Positions 62,384 through 64,000 of a stretch of DNA of 64,000 bases are shown piece by piece; position 1 is the stretch's first letter; each line of letters begins with the position of its first letter. The position numbers were made by a program, and so were the translations under genes. The DNA is from Cryptosporangium phraense (GTDB lineage: Bacteria; Actinomycetota; Actinomycetes; Mycobacteriales; Cryptosporangiaceae). Under the pieces are notes generated by a model. That model made no database searches. It worked only from the letters and a program-made list of their open reading frames with translations, and was not told where the DNA came from. The stretch is from positions 30,604 to 94,603 of the forward strand of contig NZ_VIRS01000029.1 of the NCBI RefSeq assembly GCF_006912135.1. The letters are read 5' to 3'.

Positions 62384-62920
62384 ATGTATCGACGTGTCAC
62401 CACAGCGGTCTTATCGGTCGCGGTCGCGGTCGTCGCGACGCTGTTCGTCGCCAGTCCGGCCCAGGCGTTCCCGAAGGGCGCGTGCGACAGCACGGTCCGT
62501 CCCGAGGGACGTCCCGGAGACTATTTCGACGCGCTGAGCCCGATCGCGCCCACCGTCTGGACGCACAACATGAACGGGTGCCAGTGGCTGGACTCGGGCC
62601 AGAGCTGGACGATGTACCGGGGCACCGCGACGATCCGCCTCGTCAACGGTGACCTGGGGATCTACAACAAGAGCGGCGTGCTGAAGTGGCACACGAACAC
62701 CAAGGGTTCCGGCGCCACCCAGATGCTCTGGCAGCAGGACGGGAACCTCGTGCTCTACACGGCGGGTTACGCCAAGGCCGTGTGGTCGAGCAAGACCTAC
62801 AACAAGTGCACGGGCTTCAAGTTCCCGTATCTGGCCACGCAGAGCGACAACAACCTGGTGATCTACTGCGGCGCCGAGGGCACCAACGCGCTCTGGGCCA
62901 GTCACACGAACGGCATCTAG
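62384..62920 (+). CDS. Secreted bulb-type (mannose-binding-like) lectin
   Basis: A 178-residue secreted protein with signal peptide VAVVATLFVASPAQAF. The QxDxNxVxY carbohydrate motif appears as QQDGNLVLYT, with a variant QSDNNLVIYC and a degenerate first repeat RLVNGDLGIYN, giving three beta-prism units. Two or more cysteines are present. Bulb-type lectins bind mannose or related glycans. It ends the cluster of exported proteins. Confidence 0.78.
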   Translation: MYRRVTTAVLSVAVAVVATLFVASPAQAFPKGACDSTVRPEGRPGDYFDALSPIAPTVWTHNMNGCQWLDSGQSWTMYRGTATIRLVNGDLGIYNKSGVLKWHTNTKGSGATQMLWQQDGNLVLYTAGYAKAVWSSKTYNKCTGFKFPYLATQSDNNLVIYCGAEGTNALWASHTNGI

Positions 62921-62958
62921 CCCTCGGCCGTGACCTGCCTTCTTGCCGAGGAGGCAGG

Positions 62959-63321
62959 TCACTGCCGGTTCGGCGCCAGCACGAGGTACGTCATCAGCAG
63001 CAGGATCCCGGCGATCGCCAGCAGTTTGGCCGGCGGCAGCACGACGCCGTTCGCGACCCGGTCGAGCACGACGACGCCCACCTGCAGGATCACGATCCAG
63101 CCGAGCGTCACCGTGGCCAGTTCGGCGTACTCGAGGCTCGCCGCGTACACCCCGAACAGCGCGACCATCCCGGCCGCGCCGACCGTCCACCAGGCCCAGT
63201 GCCCGGTGCGTAAGTAGCGCACGGCGCAGTAGGCGGCCGCGAGATCCAGCACGGCCAGCGCGAACATCGCGCCGACTCCGAGCACCGAGACCCCGCGAGC
63301 AGGCAGCGTCTGCAGATCCAT
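62959..63321 (-). CDS. Small four-helix membrane protein
   Basis: A 120-residue protein with four hydrophobic segments (VLGVGAMFALAVLDLAAAYCAV, WWTVGAAGMVALFGVYA, LGWIVILQVGVVVL, LLAIAGILLLMTYLVLA). ATG 63321 follows GGGGGAAG. It is divergent from the next membrane protein gene. Function unknown. Confidence 0.6.
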   Translation of the reverse strand: MDLQTLPARGVSVLGVGAMFALAVLDLAAAYCAVRYLRTGHWAWWTVGAAGMVALFGVYAASLEYAELATVTLGWIVILQVGVVVLDRVANGVVLPPAKLLAIAGILLLMTYLVLAPNRQ

Positions 63322-63435
63322 CGGATTCACTTCCCCCGTGAGTCCTCCGTCGGTCTCCAGGGTGGCCCGCAAATCTGGACAATCCGAATCACTGTCCGCT
63401 ATCCGATCCGATGCAACAGCTCTAGGGTGTGCGCT

Positions 63436-63876
63436 GTGCGGATGGCTCGGGGACTGGCGGCGGTGCTCGTGGGCGTCGCCTGGAGTGCGCTCGGCTACGG
63501 CTTGTTCCTGTCCCCGTCGAACCAGCGGGCCTGGGACGACCTCGACGCCGGCGGCCGGTTCGGTGCGAATCTGGCCGTCTACCTGCCGTACCTCGCGCTG
63601 GCGATCCCGGTCACGATCGTCGTGCTGCTCGGGCTGCTTCCGCGGCCCGCCGCGCTCAGCCCGCTGGGCTGCGCGGCGGCCGGCGTCGCGGTGTTCGCCG
63701 CCTGGGTCGCGACCCAGGATTACCTGTTCGACCCCCAGCCGCAGCTCGTCGCGTCCGTGGTGTGCTGCTTCGTGGCGGACGTCGCCGCCGGCGCGGCGTT
63801 GCTGACGGCCTGGGGGCTGGGTGTGCTGGTCGCGGGGGCTGGTGGGGCGACGGGGGATCGCCGGGCAGGTGTGTAG
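63436..63876 (+). CDS. Small membrane protein, DUF-type
   Basis: A 146-residue protein with four helices (LAAVLVGVAWSALGYGLFL, LPYLALAIPVTIVVLLGLLP, CAAAGVAVFAAWVAT, and a C-terminal alanine-rich helix). GTG 63436 follows TAGGGT by seven bases, so the mRNA is probably leaderless. Function unknown. Confidence 0.6.
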   Translation: MRMARGLAAVLVGVAWSALGYGLFLSPSNQRAWDDLDAGGRFGANLAVYLPYLALAIPVTIVVLLGLLPRPAALSPLGCAAAGVAVFAAWVATQDYLFDPQPQLVASVVCCFVADVAAGAALLTAWGLGVLVAGAGGATGDRRAGV

Positions 63877-64000
63877 CGGCCGAGCCGACCCGGCCGGACC
63901 GACCGCATCCGCCACGGCACACGCCTGGCTGCGCGGACCAGCTTTCGACCGAGCCCGGGCCTTGCCCCTTGATCCTGGACACTTGACGCAGGGACCTCGC
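63877..64000. other. Right edge, no gene seen
   Basis: The last 124 bases contain no recognisable coding start. The sequence ends in CTTGATCCTGGACACTTGACG, with a possible TTGATC-like element, but cannot be interpreted without the neighbouring sequence. Confidence 0.4.

Overview
The window is very GC-rich, uses many GTG starts and is densely packed with genes. The families present (DUF574/PF04672 methyltransferase, CGNR regulator, DUF6247, I36-type secreted inhibitors, ROK regulators, single-domain sugar ABC ATPases) point to a soil-dwelling, probably filamentous actinomycete. Genus cannot be fixed from the sequence; a Cryptosporangium-like organism is only a guess. At least eight genes have a TANNNT box 6-7 bases before the start codon and no Shine-Dalgarno, as expected for leaderless mRNAs of this group. 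No rRNA, intact tRNA, CRISPR array, prophage or integrase was seen.

Layout. 1-2.3 kb: end of an acidic-sugar catabolic operon (KduD, KDPG aldolase, KDG kinase) that turns ketodeoxy sugars into pyruvate and glyceraldehyde 3-phosphate. 2.3-2.8 kb: DUF6247 gene plus a broken partner. 3.0-6.2 kb: carbohydrate ABC importer lacking its own ATPase. 6.2-9.3 kb: SNF2 helicase, then about 1 kb of decayed DNA with a methyltransferase scrap and a D-armless tRNA-like element. 9.3-16.1 kb: small enzymes and regulators (three acetyltransferases, EamA exporter, CGNR regulator, epoxide hydrolase, decayed sugar-kinase-like gene, UBP zinc finger, SDR with its TetR repressor and two operator regions). 16.1-24.0 kb: a nine-gene minus-strand run (amino-acid-type ABC importer, asparaginase, CutC, ROK kinase, DUF574 methyltransferase, tetR) facing a ROK repressor. 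This is the most interesting cluster; it looks built for a conjugate of an amino acid and a sugar.

25.3-31.7 kb: TetR/MFS pair with an operator, enolase-superfamily enzyme, amidohydrolase, GAF-LuxR regulator. 32.0-38.7 kb: flavin monooxygenase, polyol-type SDR, a ribose/fructose-type ABC importer and its LacI repressor with two perfect operators. 38.7-38.9 kb: a roughly 200-bp IS5-type miniature element inserted exactly at a CTAG shared by the stop codons of two convergent genes. 38.9-47.0 kb: PAP2 phosphatase, UPF0303/HbpS-like protein, Gfo/Idh/MocA oxidoreductase, phospholipase D-like protein, secreted NlpC/P60 peptidase, SEC-C protein, MFS exporter and subtilase. 47.1-52.3 kb: second sugar ABC operon (xylose/allose type) with a ROK kinase and a divergent ROK repressor, both without the usual ROK zinc cysteines.

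52.6-53.4 kb: IS256 remnant and an orphan operator-like hairpin. 53.4-59.3 kb: two-component system, two luciferase-like oxidoreductases, acetoacetyl-CoA synthetase. 60.2-62.9 kb: secreted-protein cluster (two tandem I36-like inhibitors, a lipoprotein, a bulb-type lectin). 62.9-63.9 kb: two small membrane proteins. The window is dominated by import and use of plant- or polymer-derived sugars, each importer having its own repressor, with gene decay and insertion scars in the gaps.
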